Positions 1 through 8,396 of a stretch of DNA of 64,000 nt are shown here, one piece after another. Positions within the stretch are counted from its first letter, which is position 1, and each line of letters starts with the position of its first letter. Where the stretch lies: positions 1,058,530 through 1,122,529 of the forward strand of contig NZ_OX424407.1 in NCBI RefSeq assembly GCF_949152215.1, given 5' to 3'. Source of the stretch: Lancefieldella sp. Marseille-Q7238. Its GTDB lineage: Bacteria; Actinomycetota; Coriobacteriia; Coriobacteriales; Atopobiaceae. The notes below the pieces were generated by a model, which made no database searches, was not told the DNA's origin, and saw only the letters and a program-made list of their open reading frames with translations. The translations under genes were made by a program, and so were the position numbers.

Positions 1-1
1 C

Positions 2-574
2 GAGGGCCTTCGTAACAACAGCGAAGTAAAAGAGGAGACGACTGAATCAGAGGTCGATGTCGCCGACGCAGCAACAGAGCCCACCGAAGAAGAATTGCGT
101 GATGCGATTCTTGCTATGGCTGATGAAAAGCTTGTTTCTCACGACATTTGGTTCGTGGCATTGGGAGCCTCTGACCTTGATCATGCAGGCATGAAGAACT
201 TCCTTTCTAAGCACAGGATGGATATTCGCGGAGCGTTTTTAATCAATCTTGATTGCATCGGCGCCGGTAAACTGAGCATTCTTCAAAATGAAGGCTCGGT
301 AAATACCCGCCGTGCCGATCGACGCATGATTCGCATGATTACAACTGCTGCAAAAGATTTGCATGTAGATATCGAGACAACCGATTACGATTGGGATTCA
401 ACGGACAGTACGCAGGCCATGAGAAACTCCGTTCGTTCGGTTACGCTTATGGGCCTTGGCGACAATAAACTTCCCGCCCTTAGTCGCCTTGCCGAGGATG
501 TGTATGAAAATGTCGATGCTGAGCAGTGTGTCGACACGGCGGCTCTTGTAACAGAGCTTATCCGACGCTCATAA
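2..574 (+). CDS. M28-like peptidase domain protein, 3' end only
   Basis: The reading frame is open from the window edge, so the N-terminus lies outside. The last ~190 residues have an acidic linker, then a segment like the M28 metallopeptidase core: a WFVALGASD strand, AFLINLDCIG, and a C-terminal VYENVDAE region. In typical M28 enzymes the first motif carries Glu-Glu and a later one carries Asp-His. Here these read Ser-Asp and Thr-Asp-Ser, so several metal or catalytic ligands seem absent. It may be a non-catalytic relative, or my alignment may be off. It ends just before a strong bidirectional terminator shared with the convergent adhesin gene. Family call moderate; activity unknown. Confidence 0.55.
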   Translation, partial: EGLRNNSEVKEETTESEVDVADAATEPTEEELRDAILAMADEKLVSHDIWFVALGASDLDHAGMKNFLSKHRMDIRGAFLINLDCIGAGKLSILQNEGSVNTRRADRRMIRMITTAAKDLHVDIETTDYDWDSTDSTQAMRNSVRSVTLMGLGDNKLPALSRLAEDVYENVDAEQCVDTAALVTELIRRS

Positions 575-608
575 GCAAGCGAGAATCTCTATCTACCGAA
601 TGACTGTA

Positions 609-641
609 GAGGCTGTGGCAAGACTGTCTTGCCACAGCCTC
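609..641. terminator. Bidirectional terminator hairpin between convergent genes
   Basis: A perfect 16-bp inverted repeat (609-624 with 626-641) lies between the M28-like gene and the oppositely oriented adhesin gene. It probably ends transcription from both sides. T-richness after it is modest on the plus strand. Confidence 0.75.
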
Positions 642-654
642 CTTGTATAAATAC

Positions 655-2922
655 TTAACGAAGGCGTCTTCCTGAGACAAAAGCGAAGAGAAGAAGTCCT
701 GCCCCCGAAAGAGCAAGCACGGGTATCGTAAAGTTTTCAGTTCCCGTATGAGGAAGCATCTCCTTTTTGCTGGAACTCTTTTGCTTAACGATATGGACGG
801 TCTGAGATTTTGAATGTTTATCGGTGTGAGAGGCAACTTTTGTTCCGTTATGTGCTATTTCATCATGAGCTGTTACAGCATCGGGGAGGTTATCGTTGGA
901 CAGCGTTATGGGCACGTTAACGGTTCCTTCGGCTTTCTCAGGTGTGAAATCAAGGTGCGCGGACGCCACTTTGTTTTCAGGAGAGGGGTCTTGTCCGGCT
1001 GGGTACAAGGTGACGTTGGCTCTGTACCCCTGTCCCGGCGTAAGTCCTTCATATGAGATGTGATCTATAAGCTCAATATCCTTTTCGTCTACAGCCTCAT
1101 GGGAGTTGTCGAGAGTGGCTAGCTCGGTGGCCATGCAGAGTCGCGCGTCAACAAGCACAGGAGCTTCTACAACGACTTGATTTTCGGACACGGAAACAGT
1201 GGGATTCCAGTCGGTGTTGAGAGCAAATCCATCCGGCGCCTTTACCTCTTTAAGCGTATAAGACCCAAAAGGCAGTCCGTCAACCTGAGCGCAACCGGTG
1301 TCGTTGGTGGTGATTGTTGTGACCACAGTGTTTGGCTCAATCCATATCCCTTGATACAAAATGGCGTGATTTGATGAGTTGATAACTTCGATTTCAGCTC
1401 CGGCAAGAGAAGGCGTCTGAGTGACTTCAGGGGCATGCAAATCAGTGTAAAGAGGGTCGTGCGCTTGTTTGGTTATATGAATGCCGCCGAGGTTAACGGT
1501 ATCTTTGAACGTAAGGGAGTCGATATCGGAAGCAATACCGACATCGCTTAGTTTTTTCCACGTTGGAACTGCAGATTCAAGGGAAAGCACGCAGACAGAG
1601 ACGGGGTTGCTTGGAAGCATATAGCCGGAAGGAGCCTTAGTTTCCTGAATGGTATATGTGCCCAGAGGGAGCCAAGATGTGTCGTCACGTGTTGGTAGCT
1701 CGTCTCCACCTACCTTTGACGCTTCAGAAAATTCCGCCACACCCTTTTCGTCAGTTGAAAAAACCCAAGACGCTTGAGGCTGACCTTCTGTTGTCCCTTC
1801 GGTGTTTGCGTAGTATGAAACAGTAAATTCCGCACCTTTAAGTGAGGCGTTTCCCTGGGGGCCGTTTTGTAGCGCTGCGTCTTCTTTCTTGATAGTGAGG
1901 CCATGGCGACCGTACGGAATATCCTCACAGCAGACCTCAGAAACAGCGCCGCTGCTGACAGTAACGGTAGAGACGTTTGGATTCAGTTCATGGCCTGCCG
2001 GAGGAGTAATTTCCTTTATGTAATACGTTCCTTCCGGAAGCTCTACCGCATTGGTTTCTCCGGCGCTGTCGGTTAGTATCTCGCAAACCTTGGCGGAGCA
2101 GTCTTTATCGGAAAAGATTCCATAGACGGCTTTCTCCAATGAATACAGCTCGTTTTCCTGGAAAAGCGTATGAGGCAGAGAAGAGCGCTTCTTGAGTTTC
2201 AGCTGACCCTTGGGAGCATCGGCTTTGGTAGACATAAAGAGAAGGACTTGCCGGCCAGCTGGAGGAACGAGAAGTTTTGCCGATCCCTCTTCCGGACCAC
2301 CTCCGCCGGCATCCGCGTATGCGAGAGCGTCTCGACAGAGTCTTTCTGCGGCCACAGACATTCCCGGTTCAGGGAGAACCGTTGTTATGAGATGAGGATC
2401 TCCGCGCAAGAGACCCCAGATGGCAAATTGAGTTACTTCACGAGCTTGCCAATCAGCAGGAATGCCATATACGGGAGATTCCGACCTATCCCCCCGGGCT
2501 CCGTGATACAAAATGTAGTCAAGTGCTTTCAGTTGATACTCGCTGTATGAGCCGTTATGTAAACCGTCTGCCGTTCTCAGGCCGTGATAGTCTCGTGGAT
2601 TCATTACGGTAAGCGTATCTCCATAGTTCGCTCCTCTTTTGTTGAGTTCGTCCCCACAATATAGAAAGGCTCCATTTGATCCGTTCCACTGAGGAATGCG
2701 AAGGCCATCGGGATAATCTTTGCGTTCAGTAACAGTAATAGTTTCAGGTTCCTCCGCAAGAACCAGACGCGGGGTCCAAAGGAGACAGAGCTGTGATACA
2801 AGCAGGCCTCCTATAAAAAGAGGAAGAATCCACGACAAAAGAATCGCATATCGGCGCTTACCAAGCTCGCATTGCGGCCGCAAGGGCGCTATGAGGAAAG
2901 ATGTGAAAGCATGGATGTTCAT
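655..2922 (-). CDS. LPxTG-anchored thioester-domain adhesin with SpaA-type repeats
   Basis: Predicted sortase-anchored surface adhesin, 755 aa. The start at 2922 is chosen because AAAGGAG lies just upstream and it opens a signal peptide (hydrophobic stretch about residues 26-50); the frame could extend further upstream but has no better site. Residues ~60-230 look like a thioester domain: FLYCGD supplies the Cys (C89) and TQFAIW the Gln (Q165), the pair that forms the internal Cys-Gln thioester in known members. Three SpaA/Cna-B-like modules follow, each with a Lys near the start and an E-containing KEITPPAG, QETKAPSG or KEVKAPDG motif, consistent with isopeptide bonds. Then comes a VaFE-like module, an LPHTG sorting signal, a hydrophobic segment and a basic tail. 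No sortase is in the window. Confidence 0.85.
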   Translation of the reverse strand: MNIHAFTSFLIAPLRPQCELGKRRYAILLSWILPLFIGGLLVSQLCLLWTPRLVLAEEPETITVTERKDYPDGLRIPQWNGSNGAFLYCGDELNKRGANYGDTLTVMNPRDYHGLRTADGLHNGSYSEYQLKALDYILYHGARGDRSESPVYGIPADWQAREVTQFAIWGLLRGDPHLITTVLPEPGMSVAAERLCRDALAYADAGGGGPEEGSAKLLVPPAGRQVLLFMSTKADAPKGQLKLKKRSSLPHTLFQENELYSLEKAVYGIFSDKDCSAKVCEILTDSAGETNAVELPEGTYYIKEITPPAGHELNPNVSTVTVSSGAVSEVCCEDIPYGRHGLTIKKEDAALQNGPQGNASLKGAEFTVSYYANTEGTTEGQPQASWVFSTDEKGVAEFSEASKVGGDELPTRDDTSWLPLGTYTIQETKAPSGYMLPSNPVSVCVLSLESAVPTWKKLSDVGIASDIDSLTFKDTVNLGGIHITKQAHDPLYTDLHAPEVTQTPSLAGAEIEVINSSNHAILYQGIWIEPNTVVTTITTNDTGCAQVDGLPFGSYTLKEVKAPDGFALNTDWNPTVSVSENQVVVEAPVLVDARLCMATELATLDNSHEAVDEKDIELIDHISYEGLTPGQGYRANVTLYPAGQDPSPENKVASAHLDFTPEKAEGTVNVPITLSNDNLPDAVTAHDEIAHNGTKVASHTDKHSKSQTVHIVKQKSSSKKEMLPHTGTENFTIPVLALSGAGLLLFAFVSGRRLR

Positions 2923-3243
2923 AACCAGTCTCCTTTCAATAGGTAGAGCAGATGCTAGTGATGCGATCTGACTGCTCTTTGACGGATATCTGACAGGTAT
3001 CTGACGGTCGAAATAGGAAAATATCGGCAGCCTAAAAGATGCCGAGCACAAAATGCTATCCATGATTTGCATGGGAAATTTTTTGATATGAGGCCTCTTA
3101 TTTGGAAATACGCGCCTCAACGGATTCTTCATATTTGAAAAGAACTGTGAATATAACAGGGATATTTTTCAGCGCGTGTTTCGAGCACATTGCACATATA
3201 AACAGGAGAACGGGAGAATGACTGTGGTAGAATCTCTTTGCAC
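2923..3243. other. Intergenic region between divergent adhesin and tRNA-Gly
   Basis: About 320 bp without a supportable gene. It should hold the adhesin promoter (minus strand) and the tRNA promoter (plus strand); TAGAAT at 3228-3233, ten bases before the tRNA, fits a -10 box, but no good -35 is seen. A short direct repeat, TATCTGACRGG, occurs twice at about 2985-3006. Confidence 0.4.
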
Positions 3244-3318
3244 GCGGGCATCGCCAAGTGGTAAGGCAATGGCTTCCCAAGCCATCATCCGCGGGTTCGA
3301 ATCCCGTTGCCCGCTCCA
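3244..3318 (+). tRNA. tRNA-Gly(CCC)
   Basis: Complete cloverleaf: acceptor GCGGGCA pairs with TGCCCGC, the T arm contains GGTTCGAATCC, and the anticodon loop TTCCCAA gives anticodon CCC. The 3' CCA is encoded. Confidence 0.95.
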
Positions 3319-3370
3319 TAGATATCTGAGGGCCCTTCGGGGCCTTCTTGATGAGAGCGAGAGGGACAGC

Positions 3371-4651
3371 ATGACTCCGATTCCCATGACCGACCAGGAA
3401 GCAAAAATTGCCCTCGATGGACTATCAAAGCAAATCGATTTATATGCGGAATTGCTTGTCAAAAAAGGGTGCGCGCTCAAAGTAGGTCAGCAGCTTGCCG
3501 TGATGGCTCCAATTCAGACAGCAGATTTTGCCAGGCGCGTACAGCGTGCGGCATATGCGGCTGGAGCGAAATTCGTAACGGTTATCTGGACGGACGCGGA
3601 GTCTTCTCGCATTACATTTGACAATGTTAGCGTTGAGGATCTTTCGGTCGTACCGGCGTGGCAAAAGGAGCAGCTTGACGGCTTAGCGAAGGAAGGAGCC
3701 GCTTTTCTGTTCTTAGAGGGACAGGATCCCGAGGTGATGAAGGGGGTTGACCCGCAGAAACCCGCCGCGTCTTCTCGTGCCCGCAATACGCAGTGCAAAG
3801 CGTTCCGGGAAGGCATGGATTTTGGACGCAACGTCTGGTGCATTGCCGGTGTGCCGATACGCCCATGGGCGCATGAGGTATTTCCCAATCTTTCCGAGGC
3901 AGAAGCGCTCTATCGTCTATGGGTCGCTATCCTGGATGTTGCGCGCGCAAGCGGCGAGGATCCGGAAAGCGCCTGGGAGACCCATAACGCTACTTTTGAA
4001 AAGACGAAACGATTCCTCAATTCACACCGCTTTGACGCGCTTCGGTACCAGTCTGAAAACGGCACAAACCTAGTTGTTGGCATGAATAAAGCGCACCTCT
4101 GGGAGGGAGGTGCCGCCAGAACCGTTGATGGCACCGCGTTTTTCCCTAATATCCCCACAGAAGAAGTCTTTACCAGCCCCGATAGACTTCGTGTTGACGG
4201 AGTGGTGTATTCAGCGCTTCCGCTTATACACGCGGGACAGATTGTTAAGAACTTTTGGTTCCGGTTTGAAAAGGGCAAAGTCGTAGAGTATGACGCTGAA
4301 CAAGGAAAAGACGTACTGAAATCCATCGTAGAAACGGACGAGCACGCTTCGTATCTCGGAGAATGTGCACTGATTTCAAAAAACACACCTATCCGTCAGA
4401 GCGGCATTCTCTTTTACGATACGCTGTACGATGAGAACGCTAGCTGCCATTTGGCGCTCGGCACAGGTTTTCCTGAGTGCCTTGAAGGAGGGCTGGAGAT
4501 GGACTCCAAAGCTCTTCTCGCCCACGGCATCAATCAGAGCGCTACACATGTTGATTTCATGATCGGATCTGACGACATGAACATCTGGGGCGTGGATAAA
4601 GATGGAAAAGAAACACCAATCTTTGTAAATGGGCAGTGGGCGTGGGAGTAA
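3371..4651 (+). CDS. M29 family aminopeptidase
   Basis: Predicted cytosolic metallo-aminopeptidase of the AmpS/aminopeptidase T (M29) family, 426 aa, a normal length. Supporting motifs are GTAFFPNIPTEEVFTSPD in the middle, and ALGTGFPE followed by AHGINQSATHVDFMIGSD near the C-terminus, which supply metal-binding Glu, His and Asp residues in this family. The start at 3371 follows GAGAGGGA; ATG 3386 is a possible alternative. The gene lies between tRNA-Gly and tRNA-Lys. Peptide recycling is the likely role; substrate preference cannot be read from the sequence. Confidence 0.88.
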   Translation: MTPIPMTDQEAKIALDGLSKQIDLYAELLVKKGCALKVGQQLAVMAPIQTADFARRVQRAAYAAGAKFVTVIWTDAESSRITFDNVSVEDLSVVPAWQKEQLDGLAKEGAAFLFLEGQDPEVMKGVDPQKPAASSRARNTQCKAFREGMDFGRNVWCIAGVPIRPWAHEVFPNLSEAEALYRLWVAILDVARASGEDPESAWETHNATFEKTKRFLNSHRFDALRYQSENGTNLVVGMNKAHLWEGGAARTVDGTAFFPNIPTEEVFTSPDRLRVDGVVYSALPLIHAGQIVKNFWFRFEKGKVVEYDAEQGKDVLKSIVETDEHASYLGECALISKNTPIRQSGILFYDTLYDENASCHLALGTGFPECLEGGLEMDSKALLAHGINQSATHVDFMIGSDDMNIWGVDKDGKETPIFVNGQWAWE

Positions 4652-4699
4652 ACTGTTAAAATGACGTAGCCGCGTGGTAAAATTGCCACGCCCGAAAAA

Positions 4700-4775
4700 G
4701 GGCCGTTAGCTCAGTTGGTAGAGCAGGGGACTTTTAATCCCAAGGTCTAGGGTTCGATTCCCTAACGGCCCACCA
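4700..4775 (+). tRNA. tRNA-Lys(TTT)
   Basis: Acceptor GGGCCGT pairs with ACGGCCC, the anticodon loop CTTTTAA gives TTT, the T arm is standard and CCA is encoded. One pair at the top of the anticodon stem is G-A by my folding. Confidence 0.95.
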
Positions 4776-4786
4776 GGAAATGCGAG

Positions 4787-4820
4787 GTCGGGCACCGCTT
4801 TGGTGCCCGGCTTTTTCTTT
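4787..4820 (+). terminator. Rho-independent terminator after tRNA-Lys
   Basis: CGGGCACC pairs with GGTGCCCG around a short loop, followed by CTTTTTCTTTT. It separates the tRNA transcript from purB, whose ribosome-binding site begins about 13 bases later. Confidence 0.85.
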
Positions 4821-4846
4821 TCGCAGTGGAGCGGAGGAGATCCAAC

Positions 4847-6193
4847 GTGATTGATCGCTATACCGGCAAAAAAATGGGTCATATTTTTTCGCTTGAAAAT
4901 AAGTATGCCATTTGGCAGGAGATTGAAGTTCTCGCCTGTGAAGCCCAGGCTGAGTTAGGCAACATTGGTATTACACGCGAAGGAGCCGCGTGGATTCGCT
5001 CGCACGCGAACTTCGACCGCGTGGAAGTTGACGAAATCGAAGCGGTCGCCAATCACGATGTCATCGCATTTCTCACCAACATGGGCGCCTACATTGACGC
5101 TGAAGTTCCTGAGGGCAGTCCAAAGCCCAGCCGGTGGGTTCATTACGGCATGACCTCGACCGATCTTGGTGATACGGCTCTTTGTTATCAGCTTACGCAG
5201 GCCTGTGACGTTCTGATTGATCGAGTGCGCCGCTGCGCGGAGATTTGTAAACGTCGCGCCTTTGAGGAGCGAGACACGCTCTGCGTGGGACGTACCCACG
5301 GTATTCATGCGGAGCCTATGACGTTCGGCATGAAATTTGGCAGTTGGGCGTGGGAACTCAAACGAGATCTTGATCGCTTAAAAGACGCACGCAAAAACGT
5401 TGCCTATGGCGCTATTTCCGGAGCGGTCGGCACGTATTCTTCGATTGATCCCTTTGTCGAGGAGTACGTATGCAAGCGGCTTGGACTTGCCCACGATCCG
5501 CTTTCTACGCAGGTCATTTCCCGTGACCATCACGCGTATGTGGCGGGTGTTCTCGCTACGGTTGCCGCAACATGTGAGCGCATCGCAACCGAAATGCGAG
5601 CCTTACAAAAAACGGATACCCTTGAGGCGGAAGAGCCTTTCCGCAAGGGGCAAAAAGGCTCGTCAGCAATGCCGCATAAGCGAAATCCCATTACTGCCGA
5701 GAAAATCTGCGGGTTGTCGCGTGTGGTTAAGGCCAACGCTCAGGTTGCTTTTGATAACGTAGCGCTTTGGCACGAGCGCGACATCTCACACTCGTCAGCT
5801 GAGCGTGTCGCGCAGGCAGACAGCTTCATTGCGCTCGACCATATGCTTTCAAAGCTTGAATGCCTGTTGGACGGCATGGTGCTCTATCCCGAGCAGATGA
5901 AATTCAATCTTAACAAGACGCGCGGCATGCTTTTCTCGTCTAAGGTTCTTCTCGCGCTTGTGAATACCGGCATGAGCCGCGAAGAGGCTTATGCGGTTGT
6001 TCAGTCAAATGCCATGCAGGTGTGGAGTGATATTCAGCAATGCAGAGAAGGAATGACGTTTCGTGAGCGTCTTGAGGCAGACCCAGCGTGTACGCTGAGC
6101 GCCGAAGAGCTTGACCGCATTTTTGATCCCCGCTCGTTTTTGACCCGCTCCGACATTCTCTTTGACCGCCTTGAACAGCTTAACCTTGACTAA
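4847..6193 (+). CDS. purB: Adenylosuccinate lyase
   Basis: Catalyses two fumarate-releasing steps in purine synthesis: SAICAR to AICAR and adenylosuccinate to AMP. The 448-aa protein has the superfamily signature GSSAMPHKRNP, the HYGMTSTDLGDT motif and the GRTHGIHAEP segment with its catalytic His. I place the start at GTG 4847 because GGAGGAGA lies six bases upstream; an in-frame GTG at 4826 has no such site. The next gene begins 12 bases after the stop and is probably cotranscribed. Other purine genes in the window (purC, purH) are separate, so the pathway is dispersed. Confidence 0.95.
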   Translation: MIDRYTGKKMGHIFSLENKYAIWQEIEVLACEAQAELGNIGITREGAAWIRSHANFDRVEVDEIEAVANHDVIAFLTNMGAYIDAEVPEGSPKPSRWVHYGMTSTDLGDTALCYQLTQACDVLIDRVRRCAEICKRRAFEERDTLCVGRTHGIHAEPMTFGMKFGSWAWELKRDLDRLKDARKNVAYGAISGAVGTYSSIDPFVEEYVCKRLGLAHDPLSTQVISRDHHAYVAGVLATVAATCERIATEMRALQKTDTLEAEEPFRKGQKGSSAMPHKRNPITAEKICGLSRVVKANAQVAFDNVALWHERDISHSSAERVAQADSFIALDHMLSKLECLLDGMVLYPEQMKFNLNKTRGMLFSSKVLLALVNTGMSREEAYAVVQSNAMQVWSDIQQCREGMTFRERLEADPACTLSAEELDRIFDPRSFLTRSDILFDRLEQLNLD

Positions 6194-6205
6194 AGGAGAG
6201 ATGTT

Positions 6206-7537
6206 GTGTTGAGTCACAAAAGGGTTGGACACGCCAAAGCTGCTGAAGATACCCAAAGCGCTGTCAAAGACGCTACTAAAAACGCCGCCGCAAACGCTGC
6301 CACAAGTCTCTCCGCAAGTTCGGCAAAGGGTTTTGCGACAGGCGCTATAACGCGTCGCGGTCTTTTCCGAACAACCGCTGCGACAGGCATTGCCGCGGCT
6401 GTTATGGGCATTGCTTCAGGATGCCACCACAGCGCCAACGAAGGCGCTGGTAAAGCGCTTGAAATCAGTGAAGACGCTGCAACTAAAGTACTGGACGCCT
6501 ACGCGTCAAAGGACTATACGTCCGAACCGGCGCAGTCATACACGCTTGCGCTTGGAAGCGTTTTGCGTCCGGCAGAAGGGGATTGGATTCCTCTTACTTC
6601 TGCCGGTACAACAGCGACGCCTATGGTAGTCGCTTCAGCGTTGTCACTTGCTTCGGGGTCAGTTGTTGAGGTTGTTGCACAGACGCAGATGAACGCTACA
6701 ACCGCGGTCATATACGACGTTGGCTGTTCGGATGCGCTGTACGCCTGGGTTGAGTTGGATACGTCTACCCGCGACTGGACGCTGTATGTTTCCGGGTTTT
6801 CAGAGGGAAAACTTACTGACAGCGCGGTGACCCTCTATCAAGGATCTCACGACTACGATCCGGCATCGTTTGTCGTTTCCGGCAAGACAATCGTGTGGAT
6901 TGTTGAGCCGGCTCTCAGTGGCTCGAAAACCGCTGAAAAATCCTATTGTTATGTATGGAGTCTGGGAGACAAAGAAAGCGTCAGTGCGGTAGAGTCAAAT
7001 GGCCGCTTCGCTACAGCTCCTTCTATATCAAACGGCGTCGTGGTACTCACGCCGCGCGTGCAGTCAGGTTCCGCCTTCTTCTACGGAGTTGTCGCGTATC
7101 AGCTAAGCGATAATCTTAAGACAAAGCTTGACCAGATTACGATGCCCCAGTCGGTCAAACCATATTTTGCAACACGGATTGGCGACAAGTTCCTCATATC
7201 TGTTGAGAAGAGTTATGATTCCGGAGGACTCTTAGGAAAGATGGGCACATATATTCTTCCCTCGAGTGGGGAAGGAGTTCTTTGCATTGACAGGGAACCT
7301 CTTGCTGGATTAGCCGGAAAGGAAGGGCTTTATATTGTTAAGATCCGTGCGTCATATGTGTTGGTAGATACAGTTCAACAGGCATGTAGCTGGCTCTATG
7401 CAACAGACAGAAGTTTAGACTACGGTGAGTTCCCGGCTCGTGAGGGAGAATGCTCGTCGTTCGTGACGTTCTCAACAACGAAGAATCCTGATTCCGGATA
7501 TCCCGCGTCTGTTACGGTCCGACATTTTCCGCTGTAG
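6206..7537 (+). CDS. Putative Tat-exported lipoprotein of unknown function
   Basis: Starts at GTG 6206 after AAAGGAGAG. The 443-aa product has an unusually long 48-residue Ala/Lys-rich N-region, then T-R-R-G-L-F at residues 49-54, a hydrophobic stretch and the lipobox-like GIASGC with Cys73. That combination suggests twin-arginine export followed by lipid attachment. The mature part is rich in Ser, Thr and Val, with regularly spaced strand-like segments (for example IVWIVEP, SYCYVW, FLISVEKSY), possibly a beta-propeller, but I recognise no family. It sits between purB and a two-component system, and could supply a surface input to that kinase; this is only inferred from position. Confidence 0.6.
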   Translation: MLSHKRVGHAKAAEDTQSAVKDATKNAAANAATSLSASSAKGFATGAITRRGLFRTTAATGIAAAVMGIASGCHHSANEGAGKALEISEDAATKVLDAYASKDYTSEPAQSYTLALGSVLRPAEGDWIPLTSAGTTATPMVVASALSLASGSVVEVVAQTQMNATTAVIYDVGCSDALYAWVELDTSTRDWTLYVSGFSEGKLTDSAVTLYQGSHDYDPASFVVSGKTIVWIVEPALSGSKTAEKSYCYVWSLGDKESVSAVESNGRFATAPSISNGVVVLTPRVQSGSAFFYGVVAYQLSDNLKTKLDQITMPQSVKPYFATRIGDKFLISVEKSYDSGGLLGKMGTYILPSSGEGVLCIDREPLAGLAGKEGLYIVKIRASYVLVDTVQQACSWLYATDRSLDYGEFPAREGECSSFVTFSTTKNPDSGYPASVTVRHFPL

Positions 7538-7542
7538 AAGAA

Positions 7543-7575
7543 CTAATCAATCTGCGTTAAAATAAGTTAGATTAG
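7543..7575 (+). promoter_or_regulatory. Inverted repeat over a -10-like box upstream of the response regulator
   Basis: CTAATC (7543-7548) and GATTAG (7570-7575) form an inverted repeat enclosing TAAAAT (7558-7563), a plausible -10. The layout suits an operator for autoregulation of the two-component genes; no clear -35 is visible. Confidence 0.3.
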
Positions 7576-7664
7576 GGCGTGTCACCCAGAGAAGAGACGA
7601 AAGCGTTGGTCTGTGCGTAAGGACTACAACGAAATATACCTGTGGAAGAGCACAAGGGGGAACT

Positions 7665-8390
7665 ATGGCGTCAGATAAAAAGAGAATTTTGGTTGTCGAG
7701 GATGAAAAAGTCATTCGTGATGCCGTCTCCGCTTATCTGGAACGTGACAATTATGTTGTTCGCGGTGTCGGCGACGGCCAGAGTGCTGTTGAAGAATTTG
7801 AAAAACATGCATTTGACCTTGTAATACTTGACCTCATGTTGCCCAAACTCTCCGGTGAAAGGGTATGCCGTGCTATCCGGGATGTCTCTAATGTACCGAT
7901 TATTATGCTGACCGCGAAGGGCGAGGTTGAAGACCGCATTATCGGCCTTGAGCTTGGCGCGGATGACTATCTCGTAAAGCCCTTCTCGCCCCGTGAATTG
8001 GTTGCTCGTGTACGCGCACTGTTTCGGCGTGCCCATGCGGAGACAGACCCTCAGACTGAAGTACTCGTGTACGGCGGATTGATTATTGATGTATCGGGCC
8101 ATAAGGTTTTTATCAACGGTGAAGAAGTCGATCTTACCGCCTCTGAGTTTAAGCTGCTGGTGACGCTTGCTCGATATCCCGGACGTGTTTATACGCGCAT
8201 GGAGCTTGTCGAGAGGGTTTTAGGGTATGACTTTGAAGGCTATGAACGCACTATTGATTCTCACATAAAGAATCTTCGTGCTAAGCTTGATGACGATCCG
8301 CGTAACCCCCGGTGGCTGTTTACTGTGCATGGAGTCGGGTATCGCTTTGAGCCTTCGCAAAGCTTCCATGAAGATACGGATGAAAAGTAA
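7665..8390 (+). CDS. OmpR/PhoB-family response regulator
   Basis: DNA-binding response regulator, 241 aa. The receiver domain (about 7-120) has the acidic VVEDE start, phospho-acceptor Asp56 in VILDLMLP, and the conserved Lys in YLVKPF. The C-terminal half (about 135-235) is a winged-helix OmpR domain ending HGVGYRFEP. AGGGGGAAC lies before ATG. The histidine kinase gene follows after six bases, so the two form an operon. The signal and regulon are unknown; the lipoprotein just upstream is a candidate partner or target. Confidence 0.92.
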   Translation: MASDKKRILVVEDEKVIRDAVSAYLERDNYVVRGVGDGQSAVEEFEKHAFDLVILDLMLPKLSGERVCRAIRDVSNVPIIMLTAKGEVEDRIIGLELGADDYLVKPFSPRELVARVRALFRRAHAETDPQTEVLVYGGLIIDVSGHKVFINGEEVDLTASEFKLLVTLARYPGRVYTRMELVERVLGYDFEGYERTIDSHIKNLRAKLDDDPRNPRWLFTVHGVGYRFEPSQSFHEDTDEK

Positions 8391-8396
8391 AACGAT

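Noticed and set aside
3176-3370. N-terminal extension of the M29 aminopeptidase through tRNA-Gly
   Set aside because: The frame is open by chance across the tRNA gene; the ribosome-binding site and family length support ATG 3371.
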